Source of the DNA: Neolentinus lepideus HHB14362 ss-1
Taxonomy: Eukaryota; Basidiomycota; Agaricomycetes; Gloeophyllales; Gloeophyllaceae
Length of the DNA: 64,000 bases
Reading direction: 5' to 3'
NCBI GenBank assembly: GCA_001632425.1
Contig: KV425575.1
Coordinates: 243,462 to 307,461, forward strand
How positions within the stretch are numbered: position 1 is the first letter of the stretch; the number at the start of each line of letters is the position of its first letter. Under the pieces are notes generated by a model that worked only from the letters and a program-made list of their open reading frames with translations, made no database searches and was not told where the DNA came from. Made by a program: the position numbers and the translations under genes. Below are positions 49,292 through 61,210 of this stretch, one piece after another.

Positions 49292-51418
49292 ATGTCAGAC
49301 CCTACTACACCATTGGAAGAGGCAGATGGGCCGGAAGAGGTTGATTGGGAGACTCTGCGTGAATTATCCGTCAGACCTGGAGGTCTAGGAAAGGACAGGG
49401 AAACAATATGGTACTTCATGCATTCCCTTAATGCGAATAAATACTGTGTATCTCATTATTTGCGTCAGGCCAAAGCTTCTACGTGTTAACCCCCATTCTA
49501 ATCCATTGGAAGCCTCCGGATCAAGTTCTGAGCCGCACCATGACGAACGGCAGATCAAACTTGATACTGAGCGGAGCTTTGTGTTATATCCAGTAGGTGA
49601 ACTCTTACCTCTGAACACTAAGGTGGCCTGAGTCTCGCTTCTCTAAACTGTACGTCAAGAGTTAGACAACCACGAACCGAGTAACCGGGAAGCACTTCAA
49701 CGCGATCTCCATGAACTGCTTGTATCGATATTTCGGAGGCGGAGAAAGCTCAGCTATTTCCAGGTTTGTAGCCTGTTGGTTGCATGGGCACGACTCACAT
49801 CAACACACCAGGGCTACCACGACATCATCACAGTTCTGTTCCTTACATTACCAAAAGACCTGCACTTGACGTGCGCCGAGAAGCTCAGTCTGCATCGGTT
49901 GCGCGACTCTATGGGTTCGAGTCTCGAGCCCGTCCTTGGTCAGCTACGGTAAATACGCGCATCACATCGTGCTTATTCCTCTCACCAGCTGGATGTACAG
50001 AATATTGCAACGGTTGTTGCGGATAGCCGATCCTCAATACTCTGCTGTACTCGACGAGTGTGTACCATCTTCATCATAGTCCCCATTACTTTTATCTTAC
50101 CACGCCATCCCAGCAACTCCCCACTACCTTACTTTGCATTGTCCAACCTCCTCACTCTATTCGCCCACGACATACCGACACTACCGCTAATTCAGCACGT
50201 CTTCGATTATCTACTAACGCGCCATCCAATAGCGTCAGTATACCTTGCTGCTGCTGTACGTCGCGAACTTCACAGCAAATCAGCAGCATGAATATGTTGC
50301 TCACATGGTATCATACTATATAGGTCCTGCTCTCCCGCAAGGAAGAGGTTATGTGGCTCGAACAGGAAGGCGAAGAGGGGATGGTCCATTCCTTATTGAG
50401 CAGTCTACCTGACATATACGAGGAGGGAGATGTGGAGCCCTCAAAGGAACCCAGTGCTGGAAACCCGGCTGAGCCAGAGTCGCTGCTAGACGAGACTCGT
50501 TCTGTGACAGCCGTCCAGTTGGACGAGACAGCTGTCGAGATAAATGAGCTGGGGGAGGCTATCGACGAGAAGACCGCCCCGCCTCTGGAAGAGCTTCCGA
50601 AAGTGGAGGCTTCGCTTTCAGATGAGGACTGGACCATGTCCGACAAGGAAGATTCTATGGATCCTGAAGAGACATTTCAAGAGCTGCCATCAGAAGCGGA
50701 GACGGCTTTTTCTCGCGAGGAAACAGTAGTGGCTAGCTCTCCCCCTCCAAAAAGCTCAGATCTGAAGCACGCCGCTGTCATCTCTGTGAAAGAAGAAGAG
50801 CTAGGCGAAGTAACGGAGATTCATGAAGAGGTGGTGAAATCCCCGCCTTCGCAGGAGCCGGATCCAGAGAAAAAGGAGTCAGACGAGGAAAGCAGGCCAT
50901 CCTCTCCCGCTTCTTCCAGTTACAGAGTACGCAAAACCAGAGTCTCTGTGACTTCCCTTCTTGCCCGCGCCGATGCCCTCTACAACCTCTACCCACCGAT
51001 ACACCCGGATCTCGGCGTCAACACCGTCATGGGCCCAAAATCCGTCATTTTCACCTGGTCCGAAAATCCAGCCTACCTTCCAGACGATGACGAGGCCGAA
51101 GAGATGGTGCTCCGCCCAGAGCTAGTCGTCCTCCCTCAAGTCGAGTCAACGGACGAGGACAAGGAAGAGGATCAACACGAGAAGGAGAGGCGGAGGAGAA
51201 AGAAGCTCAAGAAGCCTCGACGGTTCGCTGGGGTGGTGGTGGAGAGGAGAGTCATGGTCGCGGGCGCGGTGCTCGTGCTGGGCGTTGCGATGGCTGTCTA
51301 TGGGATTAGGGCGGTGCCTGACGATACGAGTAGACATCATTGGAGGAGGGTTGGAAGATGGGTCGGTGGCTTACTTGTGGGGGTGAGTGAGCGTGTGTTC
51401 GACGGGATCAGGCTGTAG
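49292..51418 (+). CDS. GYP8: TBC-domain Rab GTPase-activating protein (TBC1D20/Gyp8-like)
   Basis: About seven exons. Visible TBC blocks are DTERSF (arginine finger), FQGYHDIITVLFL (glutamine finger), CAEKLSLHRLRDSMGSSL, ALSNLLTLFAHDI and HPIASVYLAAAVLLSRKEEV. This set matches TBC1D20/Gyp8, GAPs for Rab1/Ypt-type GTPases at the ER-Golgi. The last exon adds a long acidic, disordered stretch (Glu/Asp/Ser/Pro). It ends with a transmembrane helix (VMVAGAVLVLGVAMAVYGI) near the C-terminus, consistent with the tail-anchored ER location of this subfamily. The arginine and glutamine fingers are both kept, so activity is expected. The start ATG at 49292 matches the family N-terminus. It diverges from UGGT. 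Confidence 0.88.
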
Positions 51419-51989
51419 TTGTATTAGTCCAGTTATCTATGTCATTTTATCGTATACAATTTGCGGATAACCTAATGCAATGTCCTGTAAGCTTTAGAAA
51501 CGTGACTGGCATACAGGTGAGCTGGGGATATCATACTAATAACTGAGGATTATCTTATACGGAAGCGCGTGCAACGGCAGAACTGCTACCCCCAAGAGGC
51601 TCAGAACAAATCTTCAGTAATTCTCGCAATTGCGCTAGGCGTCGAAAGCTTTCCATGCCTGTCTCAGAAGTGGATGATAAACAGAAATGCGGCGCAAGAG
51701 ATGAGGTGTCCAGCAGAAGAGAGCAAGCAGACATTTTCGGCAGATGAAGGGTCCACCAGGAAGGTTCAACAGACGAGATGCCCAATAAGGAATGTTTCGG
51801 CAAAGAAGAGGTTCAAAAGGCGTGCCACTCCTAGCCTGCCAAGAACTGGCGCCCGCGTGCGTGGACAGGTCAAAGGAACTAGACAAGATCCTCTGGCAGT
51901 CCTTCAATGGATTCTGCATACTGCTTTAAGCATCGCCACTAGTCCATGTCCGCTGCAGAGGTCGAGAAGATAGCCGCTGCATCCCGCCA
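51419..51989. other. Intergenic, no gene seen
   Basis: Overlapping ORFs on both strands (51569..51973 + and 51555..51919 -) without motifs. Confidence 0.4.
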
Positions 51990-53260
51990 TGACAGTTCAA
52001 AAGAGTTTGACTACATAGGGGGTTAGCGGTTGCTCCGGGTACCGGAAACGCTCCCATGCCCCCCTTTCGTTGGCAGTGATGCCAATAACGCGTATGTTAG
52101 GTAGACGGGCAGACGTCCACATGACCTTGTTCACACCCAGACTAGACGCTAACGCTCCGATCACGCACCCCTTCTTGTAGTCGCCGATAAAATACATATG
52201 AGCTAGCGAAGGGAAGGAGTGGATGAAGGTGGGGCGTATGCTGTCAGTGAAAAACCTGGCTGGGGGCTGACATTTAAACACCAATGTTTGCACAGTGCTA
52301 TAACGTTCAGCGATAATCGGTCCATACGGCCAATTCAAATCAGGAACGTAGGAGAGCTGCAGTCGCTCGAGCTTTGGGTACAGCATCTTGAAAAGGAGAC
52401 TCGCGTCGTCCAATCGCCGGGCTCCAAGCCCCAGACCAACGACAATTCGAGTTTCCGTAGAGACGGCAAAACCAAAACAAACGATATAGCCCGAAGTTCA
52501 CGGCTTTCCGGAACGCGTCTGGTAATCCTCAAGTCCTCGAGACGCGGCGAGTTCTTCAGCGCAAGCTCAAATTCTTCCCATCTCAGATGCCCCGGTGTAA
52601 GTCACAGCCAGAATCAAGCTTCGTGACGGGGGACAGCCTGGACAGGGTGAAGAAATGGGGCCACTTTTCGGGTAAGGTCATTCCAAGGTGGATGTGGGTC
52701 AAGGCTGGAGTTGACCACTTTAGCGACTACTCGAGAAGATCTAGGAACCCGCGGCGCGAGTCATTTTCATCTCACTGCAGTAGACCTCTTGAGGACAGTA
52801 GCTCCAGACTCGTGAGATTGATGAGACTCGCACCGACGTCGAAAAGGCAATTCAATGTCATGCATGCCGTGAGGAGGTCAGCTGTAAGCACTAGCCTGCG
52901 CCGTCTCTTGTCCTGAGGTCGGAACATCTGTATATTCGATTTGAGGGACCACTCTGAATCCATTGCCTTCCATGAGTTTAACCCGTCCAGGAAAAGAGCA
53001 ATATTCAACGGCCCTCATGACCTTCATGGAAGTTGTACAACTCACAGCAGACGTTGAGTCACAGCGGGGGACTTTCCACGGCGGTAACTCGCCATTGCTG
53101 TGAGACACCTGAGACAGAGAGTAAAAAAGAAGTTTGCGACCACCCTGCAGGATCGATGGCTCCCAACGCAAGGCTGAATATGTGCGAAAGTATATATGTC
53201 AGCAAACTAGAGCAGTACGTATAAGTTGAAGTCATTTTCAGGAGAAATCTGCAGGTCACT
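51990..53260 (-). CDS. F-box-like protein (partial model)
   Basis: Minus-strand exons read YILSHIFSLALGAIDPAG, then VSQQWRVTAVESPPL, a match to the F-box-like pattern ILSxIFxL ... VCRRWRxxALxxPxLW common in Agaricomycete F-box families. Later exons carry leucine-rich-repeat-like sequence (MLYPKLERLQLSYVPDLNWP, then FPSLAHMYFIGDYKKG) and end ANERGAWERFRYPE. This fits the large lineage-specific set of F-box proteins that recruit substrates to SCF ligases. The 5' end is not resolved (a further upstream exon may end at the donor near 53270), and a segment after the F-box does not join cleanly. It may be a decaying copy. Confidence 0.55.
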
Positions 53261-53617
53261 TACCCAGGTAACGGGACCCTAGACCAGTTCGGGGTGAGTG
53301 TATCAGAACACTTGCAACGACCCCACAGGGATAGATAATGTCTTTCAAAGAGACGCAATCAGAAAGAGGGTCCAAGCTTTCACACTGACGTAAAGAGGCA
53401 GGCAGAGCAAAAAGTAGGAATCCGGGAAAGATCATTGGACCGTTATCTAGGAAAGTGCCTTGGTAACCAGAGCTAAAGTCTCATTTCAGTATCCTGTGTG
53501 GACGCTAACTCCAGAAGCTAAATGAATCCGGAAACAGATCTTCACTAGGTCAATGGGTGTCGCTAGAGGTGGGGGACGAAGCAAGGGGCCGACAGAAAGA
53601 AAGTTCTATACACGACG

Positions 53618-53660
53618 TCAGAAAGTCCGACTAAGGCCCAGGGAGGGACCCCCCCTCCCC
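53618..53660. repeat. 43-bp direct repeat, copy A
   Basis: Begins TCAGAAAGTCCG and ends GGGACCCCCCCTCCCC. Matches copy B at 54024..54066 at 37 of 43 positions, same strand. Confidence 0.7.
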
Positions 53661-54023
53661 TACGTAATCTTCACACGACCCATATTGGGTAAATAAATTA
53701 CCAAATCTGTCTTATTCTGTCATTTCAACATATCTCAAGTTGGAGCAAATAAGTATCATGGGTCTCTATTAAAGTAGCATACATCAGATAATATTATGAC
53801 ATGAATGAAGACTAAGTTTTCTAGCCAACCTTCAAGCTTCATTAATGGGAAGCCACGCGTCGACGCCAAACAAGGTCAAACAGCACAGTGGCACGTCTTC
53901 CTCGACCTGCCTGCCAGTGAAAGAAATGCTGGTAGTCCACTATAGCTATTTTACACCATTCTTGGATCGTGAGGGCTTGGAATCACCTATCTGTGATCAC
54001 TAGCAGTCCAAATATGGGGGTCT

Positions 54024-54066
54024 TCAGAAAGTCCGGATAAGGACCTCGAAGGGACCCCCCCTCCCC
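54024..54066. repeat. 43-bp direct repeat, copy B
   Basis: Same start and end as copy A, 406 bp away. The copies differ only in the middle. Confidence 0.7.
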
Positions 54067-54602
54067 CCTCCCCGTGTGCCGGCAACTCCCGGTGTCGGCC
54101 CCTTGGGACGAAGCGTAGACCTGCGTAGACTTGATACGCGCTTCCTGAAAAAGTCACATGCTCCCTCGAAATCTTCACGTGTCTTCACGGTTACTGAGAC
54201 GCATCCCAGTCTATGCAGACACGTCTGAGGGCAAATTCGAACGCAGTCCGATTGCCGTATTAACAATGGTATCCTACACAATAAATACACACGGGTATCT
54301 TTCCGTTTCATAGTCCATCGAGGCACTGCGAAAGTCCAACTCCCTCCGCAACCAACGCGAAAGAGGATGTGAGGCAAACACGTCGAATCTAAACAATGAG
54401 AGACAAATGCGTCCAACGACAGATTATGCGAATGAATTATACGCCAGCCTCAGCAACCTGTCCTCCGTGCTATGGTGTGGTAAATAGGATCCTATGGCGA
54501 GCTCGGAGAACATCAAAAGCATCTGGCTTCTACAAAGCGTCCGAAAAGACGCATTATTTTTAGTAAGCAATATTGCGCGTAAGATAAGAAGATAGGGAGC
54601 GG

Positions 54603-56223
54603 TCACGCCAACCTGTCCTCGGCAGACAACGGCGGCTCATATTGGTGTTGCTGCTCGACGCGGCGGAGGACAACGCAGCCAGTCATGACGGAGGAGAACG
54701 CGAGCATCGCGGAGCTCGCGGTCAGCACAGCTTGGCGGGCGGACGACACGCCCGTGAGGAGGGAGACGACCACGAAGACATTTAGTGGGACGCGGAACAG
54801 GGATGAGAGCTGCGTGCCACGCAGAAAAGCATATCAGTCAGATGGACGGAGAGCGGAAGACGAGAAGGACGCATACCGTTGCTCGGTGCTCGTTTGAGAT
54901 GAGCGTCCCCCGGAGCATACCCTGGACGGGGTAGTACATCCCGACACACGCCTCGAAAGCACAGAACGTCCAGAAGCGCACGTGCTCGTCGTGGCTCTTG
55001 ACGCTGATCCCGAGGGCCAGTGCGCTGACGGCACATACGAGGCTGCTGAGCTTCGCGTGCAGGACCAGCGACGACTCGGAGGAGGGTAGGGAGTAAGAGG
55101 TGATGGCTGTGTAGAGCAGGGACCCGAGCATCATGGAAATCATGAAGCACGAGAAAATGTAGCCGAGCGGGAGGGGTGGCGAAAGTAGCGGCTTGGATTC
55201 TTGTAGTGAGGGGACCCACAGGAAGACGAAGAGGTACATGGAGCCTTCGAAGCAGGTTTGGGTCAGGCCTAAGACCAGGAGCACGGGGTCTGAAGAAGAG
55301 TCAGTGTGTTTGTAATACGGTTGAAAGTAGATCGCACCTTGGCGAACGATCCTCCAAGCTTGACCGAGTCGTTTCACTTGGAACAGGTCAGATTCGGGCG
55401 CCGTACCACCGCCACCGGCACCAAAGTTTTCAACCCAGAGATTTCTAATGACCATCCAAGCCAGAATGAGCAACTCGCCGCTCGCCACGAATGGCGAAGC
55501 GAACGACTCGGTGGACGATACGAGCTGATTACTTGCCACTCCTGCAGCAGTAGCAACAAATCCGTTCACCAGGGTCGCGCGACCCATGATGCTGGACAGG
55601 TCGGCTTGGGGGATGCCCTTCGACGAGGCGTCCGAGATCAACCAAGACTCGAAAGCGGAGAAGAGGATGGATGTGGAGACTCCGCCCATGGCTCGTCCCA
55701 GGAGAAGGATCGGGAGGTAGGGGATAAGAATGCAGACACAGGTCAGTGTGTAGCTTATGCAGAATGCCATGCACATCCGCTTTCGGCCACTGACTTGAAA
55801 GTTAACTCATGCTTGCTAATCCGACTGGCTACGTACTGCTTATCCGCCCACGCCCCAATCAAAGGTGCTGCCAGTCCAGCCGACATGAATCCAGTCACGA
55901 ACAACACAGCGACGATCCGCTCTGGAAAGTCATACTGTTCCCTATAGAGCGAATACACGTATGGTCCCTGCAGCCAGTCCGCGCCTGGCAAACGAAGCGC
56001 ATTTGGTTCGGAGGTGTGACAAGAGAGACTAGGAGATCGACTCGCCCATTACAATCGCGTATACGATTATGTACTGTTTGGTGAGAGCTGCTACGGCCGC
56101 CGAGGTGGCACCATGGCCAGACTCTGCTTGGGTCCTCTTGTTGGATACGTATCGTTCAAGTAACAGTGAGATGACGCAGAAGACAGTGAGGATAGTGAGC
56201 TGCAGCTCATAGTATAGGACCAT
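54603..56223 (-). CDS. MFS transporter, MFSD5-type (molybdate-anion family)
   Basis: Several exons from the ATG at 56223 (MVLYYELQLTILTVFCV), chosen because it opens a membrane helix typical of the family. Landmarks are GADWLQGPYVYSLYREQYDF, then SAGLAAPLIGAWADK, GRAMGGVSTSILFSAFESWL and LGLTQTCFEGSMYLFVFLW, the block pattern of MFSD5/DUF791 proteins. The last exon follows a canonical junction after SNEHRAT. It ends SAEDRLA at 54603. Twelve or so membrane segments are expected. Characterised members move molybdate anion; specificity here is a family inference. It diverges from the aldehyde dehydrogenase gene. Confidence 0.85.
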
Positions 56224-56906
56224 CTCGCGAGGCTGCTCAGTGTATGGCGTGTATGTTATACAATGGTCGCCTTTCTCAAGTTGAACAAGACCGCCAAAAG
56301 TCTTTCTCAAGGCGTGAGCACCCGACACTAGCGATAATAGTTTCTGGGGCACTTACGGTCTAGAGGTTAACCGAGACACCACTGGCATCCGGGGTCGAGA
56401 CAAATGCCGCTGCGGAATCGGTGTCTTGCATAGGATGGAGACCCGGAATACTAGTTACGGACGAGAAATAAATTCAAGAAAAGAACATGCAGTGGTTCTG
56501 TAACAGCCCGAAAAGCCTGAAACTTGATGAGTGCTAAGAATGAATGCACCTCGAGGTAGAGGCCATCAACTGCATCGCGTTATACGGGATATTGAGCTTG
56601 TGGTTGCTGTCAGAAGGACAATAAATCATATAAAATTGAATTTGCTATTTTATAAAAGAACTCAGATATCTAAAGGTCGAGTAAAAGGACAAACCGAACG
56701 ATTTCTTGGAGAGTTCGATCCAACGAGAATAACTCCAAAACAGGCAGGCCGCTAACCATATTGGGCAGCAACACAGCCACTCGCTAGATTCTCACACCCC
56801 GCATCGCGGAGGTTCGATTGTCCGCAGGAATCAGCATATACGTCCTACTTGTATGAAAGCACATTTGTCTCTCCTAGTAACTATCTGAAGGCAAGAAACC
56901 GTAGAC
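56224..56906. other. Divergent intergenic region
   Basis: Upstream of both the MFS and aldehyde dehydrogenase genes. An ORF at 56531..56755 has no motif. Confidence 0.4.
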
Positions 56907-59440
56907 ATGGCTCATTACGTCCCTGTCGATCAGATCGAAATTGTGTGTACTTGTCACGTCCAAGTAACTCAATTGACGGACTTAGATACGCGTTTTCAGA
57001 TCCACGCCGCGCTGGACAAGGGCTTTCGGTCCGGAAAAACCAAGTCGATAGCCTACAGAAAACAGCAGCTCCTGAACCTTGGATACCTCCTCAAAGACAA
57101 CGCCGAACGCTTGCAGGAGGCGTTCGCAGCGGATCTCGGGAGACCTCATCTCGAAGGGGCTTTGTGCGTTCCACAGCTTATGCACTATACTGAAACGATA
57201 TTAACGATGCAATGAAAAGCCTTGAAGTCGACGGGTCCATAACTGAAATCAAGCAGAGCATCAATGAGGTGGACAAGTGGGCCAAGACCGAGAGACCACC
57301 ACTCAGCTTGACATGGACACCGATGCGTCCTGCCATTCGCAAGGAACCGAAGGGCGTTTGCCTTATCATTGTCCCTTTTAACTACCCGCTATGGCTGGCT
57401 ATGAGCCCTCTGGTTCGTCTTGTGCTTATTTGTCGTGTGCGAACTAAACGTCAAAGTGCAGGCTGGAGCTATAGCAGCCGGAAATGCTGTTGTTTTGAAG
57501 CCGTCAGAGTTGACACCAGCAATGGGTGCATTACTGGCGGAGCTCTTCCCGAAATATATGGATCCCGACTTGTACCACGTCGTGAACGGAGCCATACCGG
57601 AAACGACCAAGGTGACTCCTTCCCGCGATGGGACGTGGTTGTCCATGTCTTTGACCAAATTATCTATTTCATATCAACCCAGTTACTTGAGCTTCCATGG
57701 GGCCATAGTGAGCATCCATGGCCAGTGTCTTAGTCATTGCGCTCGCTCTAACGCGGCAGTTAGTCCTGTATACAGGTATGGACAACCATCGCGTAATAAT
57801 GCCATTCGTCATTTACACCTCCGTCAAGGTAGCGCCCGAGTAGGCAAGATTGTCGCGACAGCAGCAGCCAAGACCCTCACTCCCGTGTCCCTGGAGGCAC
57901 GTCCTTCTACACTTCTTCTTTATGGCACATACTAACGTCCCTTCTCCAGCTTGGAGGTATCCATATTCCAAGCACTCCGCTTAATCGCCGCTCACTCCTC
58001 TACTAGGTAAAAGCCCCGTCGTCATCGACTCCAAATGCGATCTTGCAGTGGGCGTCAAGCGGCTCTTGTGGGGAAAAGTCGTCAACGCTGGCCAGGTAGG
58101 GGCAGGGAGTATAGTCGTGGGCGCTTGCATTGACCTATCATCTACTTAGACCTGCGTAGCGCCGGACTACGTCCTCGTCGAGAAGTCCTTCCAAGACACG
58201 TTCATCAACGCCCTAACCGAAGTGTGCGTCCCCCTGTGCCGTTCCTTATATATAATTCTCACTATTCACCCTTTATTACCTCGGTGTTCTATGAATCAGT
58301 TACCACTCGTTCTACCCCGATGGACCCGCGAAATCCGACTCCCTTTCTCGCCTCATCTCCACCGGGCACACGCAGCGGATCAAGGGACTGATCGACAACA
58401 CGAAGGGCACGATCGTGCTAGGCGGCGAGGTGAACGTGGAGAAAAAGTTTATTGCGCCGACGGTGGTGAGGGATGTGAGTGGCGAGGATTCGTTGATGAG
58501 CCAGTGCGTTGCTGCTTTTGTTTTGCTGACTTGGTGAGGATTGATGGTTGTGTGGTGGGCTGACAGAGAAATCTTCGGGCCTGTGCTGCCGATTGTGCCT
58601 GTGGAGTCGGTGGACGAGGCTATTGCGTTCATCAACAGCCGGTATGTCTCCACGACAGCCTTTCCCTCCCATACGTCTCCCTGAACGGTATATCCAGAGA
58701 CCACCCGCTCGTGGTGTACGTGATGTCGCAGGATTCCGCGTTCAAATCAAAAGGTGAAGGGTGTCTCCATTGTCTTGCGATGAGAGGATCCCATGAACCC
58801 CTCTTATAGTATTCGACAACACGCAGAGCGGAGGTGCCATCGCCAACGAATATATCATCCACTGCGGAGGTGCGTCTCTTACCTCATCCCTTCCTCCTTT
58901 TCCTCAATCTCCTCGCCTTCATTAGCGGAGAACCTGCCTTTCGGAGGCATCGGACCCAGCGGAAGTACGCTTGCGCTTGCTCAGACAGCTGAAGTTGTGA
59001 TTCTAATGGGCCGTGGATAGGCGGATACCACACCGGCAAGTACTCCTTCGACATGTTCACACATCTCCGCGCGTGCCTGGACTCGCCGAGCTGGTACGTC
59101 TCCTATCTCCTCCCGTGCCCCATCCATTCAACCTTACAAACCCTCGCTCTTGATAGGATCGATAAGATATTGAGCCCACGGTATCCCCCGTACAGCGTAC
59201 GTCCCTCCCATCCTTTGCTCTTCATCTCGCTGATCTATCCCCGCACTATGGCAGGACAAGAAACTCAAAGCGGTTCAAGCGCTTGCGAACACCAAGCTTC
59301 CCGCGCGCAACGCGTTCGTCGTGAGTGCGGGCTCGAAGAGGTGGGGACGATGGCTCCTTTTTGCATTTGCCCTGGTCGCGTCGTCGGCCTTGCTGACTAG
59401 GAAAGTTCGGCTTGGTTCGGGATCTTTGCAGTTAAAGTAG
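56907..59440 (+). CDS. HFD1: Class-3 fatty aldehyde dehydrogenase with membrane tail
   Basis: More than ten short exons. After [12 protein letters not shown] an intron leads to [20 protein letters not shown]. Next come [19 protein letters not shown], the cofactor-site [16 protein letters not shown], the catalytic Glu in [13 protein letters not shown], the catalytic Cys in [36 protein letters not shown] and [12 protein letters not shown]. The C-terminus carries a hydrophobic helix ([16 protein letters not shown]), so the enzyme is tail-anchored like yeast Hfd1 and mammalian FALDH in the ER or mitochondrial outer membrane. It oxidises long-chain aldehydes to fatty acids with NAD. The stop at 59438 was read in the frame that keeps the membrane helix. 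Confidence 0.88.
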
Positions 59441-59701
59441 GCATTCATGCGTTATAGGTAAGAGTCGGGAAGAGGGGAGGGAATCGGGCGGCGTTTGCTT
59501 GGATCACTTCGTCTTAAAGTTATACTGTAAGAGCATTGTGTTCGGTCATTCCATGGTAAGACTGTCATCCATGTTTGTGGTTGGTCGTCGCTCTCGCTTT
59601 ATTCAAAATTGCCAAGTCAAAGGGCGAGAATAAGATAGAATAAAATAGATAATACAGTGATGGTACAGGGATGAAAAGGAAGAGAAAGTAAATCCAAGTA
59701 T

Positions 59702-60280
59702 CTATACCTCGACACCATCCTTCTTGCCCTTTTGCGATTTGCTTGGTAGGAGCTAGAGATAGTGCAGTTAGCACCAGACAAATATAACCGGCGACGACAC
59801 TCACTTCGGGCTGAATGAAGGGCACGACACCACCCTGAGAAATAATAACAGTGCCAAGGAGCTTGAAAAGTCTGAATTGGAAACATTAGAACTTAGAAGA
59901 GTTTGGATAGAATTGATTCAACTGACTCTTCGTCATTGCGGATGGCGAGTTGGAGGTGACGGGGAATGATACGCTGCTTCTTGTTGTCGCGTGCTGCGTT
60001 GCCAGCGAGCTCGAGGATCTCAGCAGCAAGATATTCAAGGACGGCAGCGAGGTAAACTTGAGAAGGCGTCAAGATTTATCCAAATCATAGAGTCGGAGGA
60101 AAACGTACCAGGTGCACCAGCACCGACACGCTGGGCATAGTTGCCCTTCCTCAACAACCGGTGGATACGACCGACGGGGAACTGGAGGCCCGCCTTCTGA
60201 GAACGAGACTGGTTCTTTGAAGTGGCGTCGCCGGAAGCCTTGCCAGACTTGGACTTGCCGCTGCTAGTTTTGCCAGACAT
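59702..60280 (-). CDS. HTA1: Histone H2A
   Basis: Four exons. The first (60109..60280) reads [16 protein letters not shown] and then [20 protein letters not shown]. The second begins [20 protein letters not shown] and ends near [12 protein letters not shown], with a GTCAGT donor. The third gives [20 protein letters not shown] and the last [16 protein letters not shown], stopping at 59702. The VGAGAP loop is of the canonical H2A type, not H2A.Z. The C-terminus does not end in the SQE motif usual for fungal H2A (the gamma-H2A site); only an internal SQ (KSQKG) is present. It pairs head-to-head with H2B. Confidence 0.93.
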
Positions 60281-60590
60281 TGTAGATGATGTAGTGGATG
60301 TGTTGAGAGTAGGTAGAGGGCAAGGGCGGCAACGACGTCAAAAGGCGGAAAAGTTAGAGCCATAGTGGAGGCAAGAAGCAGACTTTATAGCGACGCGCTG
60401 TTGATCCAAACCTTATCTCGCGTCGTGAATAAGGTTTGGATCAACATAGCGCGTCAGGCCCCACGTGACCTTCTGTATATATAAGCTCGCGGCGTGCGAC
60501 TCTGCTTGACGCCATATCTTTAGCCCCGACCACGTTGACTCGCGCCCTTGCCCTTTGCATCTAACCACCACAAGCACTCTAATTACTGCA
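60281..60590. promoter_or_regulatory. H2A-H2B bidirectional promoter
   Basis: A TATA box for H2B at 60476..60484 (plus) and one for H2A at 60384..60389 (minus: TATAAA) face outward. CACGTG lies at 60462..60467. Between the TATA boxes is a long palindrome, listed separately. Confidence 0.7.
60393..60454. promoter_or_regulatory. Palindrome in the histone promoter
   Basis: Perfect 18-bp arms TGTTGATCCAAACCTTAT at 60399..60416 and its reverse complement at 60429..60446, with a 12-bp loop. Outside these lie ACGCGC (60393..60398) and GCGCGT (60449..60454), also complementary. It is placed between the two outward TATA boxes, so it is well sited as a shared control element. Confidence 0.7.
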
Positions 60591-61210
60591 ATGGCCCCCA
60601 AACCTGCTTCCACTGCCGGCAAGGCCCCCGCCTCGACTGCTACTGCCTCCAAAGCCCCTGCTAAGACCACTGAAGGTTCCAAGGCTGCGAAGAAGACTTC
60701 GTCCAAGTCTGCCGAGGGTGGGGAAAAGGACAAGAAGCGCAGAAAGGTCCGAAAGGAGACGTACTCCTCTTACATCTACAAGGGTAAGTCATTCGGGCGT
60801 TTTGCCTTATCTGATCCATATTGACGCGTTTCCGCTTAGTCCTCAAGCAGGTCCACCCCGACACAGGTATCTCGAACAAGGCTATGGCTATTCTCAACTC
60901 CTTTGTCAACGACATTTTTGAGCGCATTGCTACCGAGGCATCTAGTAAGTTTTATAAAGTAGTACTTTTGTGTTTCCAGCGCTTACCTTTGAAATTTCCC
61001 TCAGAACTTGCTGCCTACTCTAAGAAGTCTACGATCTCATCGCGAGAGATCCAAACAGCTGTCCGCCTCATTCTCCCTGGTGAACTCGCGAAGCACGCTA
61101 TCTCTGAGGGTACGAAGTCGGTGACCAAGGTATGTCAGCTTAACACCACTTCGCCTGTGTAACTTTCTCATTTTTATTACCCTTAGTTCTCGAGTGCGGG
61201 TGCGAAGTAG
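60591..61210 (+). CDS. HTB1: Histone H2B
   Basis: Four exons (60591..60783, 60840..60944, 61005..61129, 61187..61210) give 148 residues. The N-terminal tail is Lys/Ala/Pro-rich ([20 protein letters not shown]). The fold follows: [20 protein letters not shown], then [40 protein letters not shown] and [19 protein letters not shown]. The conserved ubiquitination-site lysine of the C-terminal helix (VTKF) is present. Length is normal for a fungal H2B. Introns within a core histone gene are usual in basidiomycetes. Confidence 0.95.

Larger units (their letters stand above)
53261..54602. other. Intergenic with direct repeats
   Basis: No gene seen. Two 43-bp direct repeats at 53618..53660 and 54024..54066 are listed separately. 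The rest is unremarkable. Confidence 0.5.

Noticed and set aside
56800..56840. GGTTCGATTG resembling a tRNA T-loop
   Set aside because: The stem and loop sizes are wrong and no upstream tRNA body is present.
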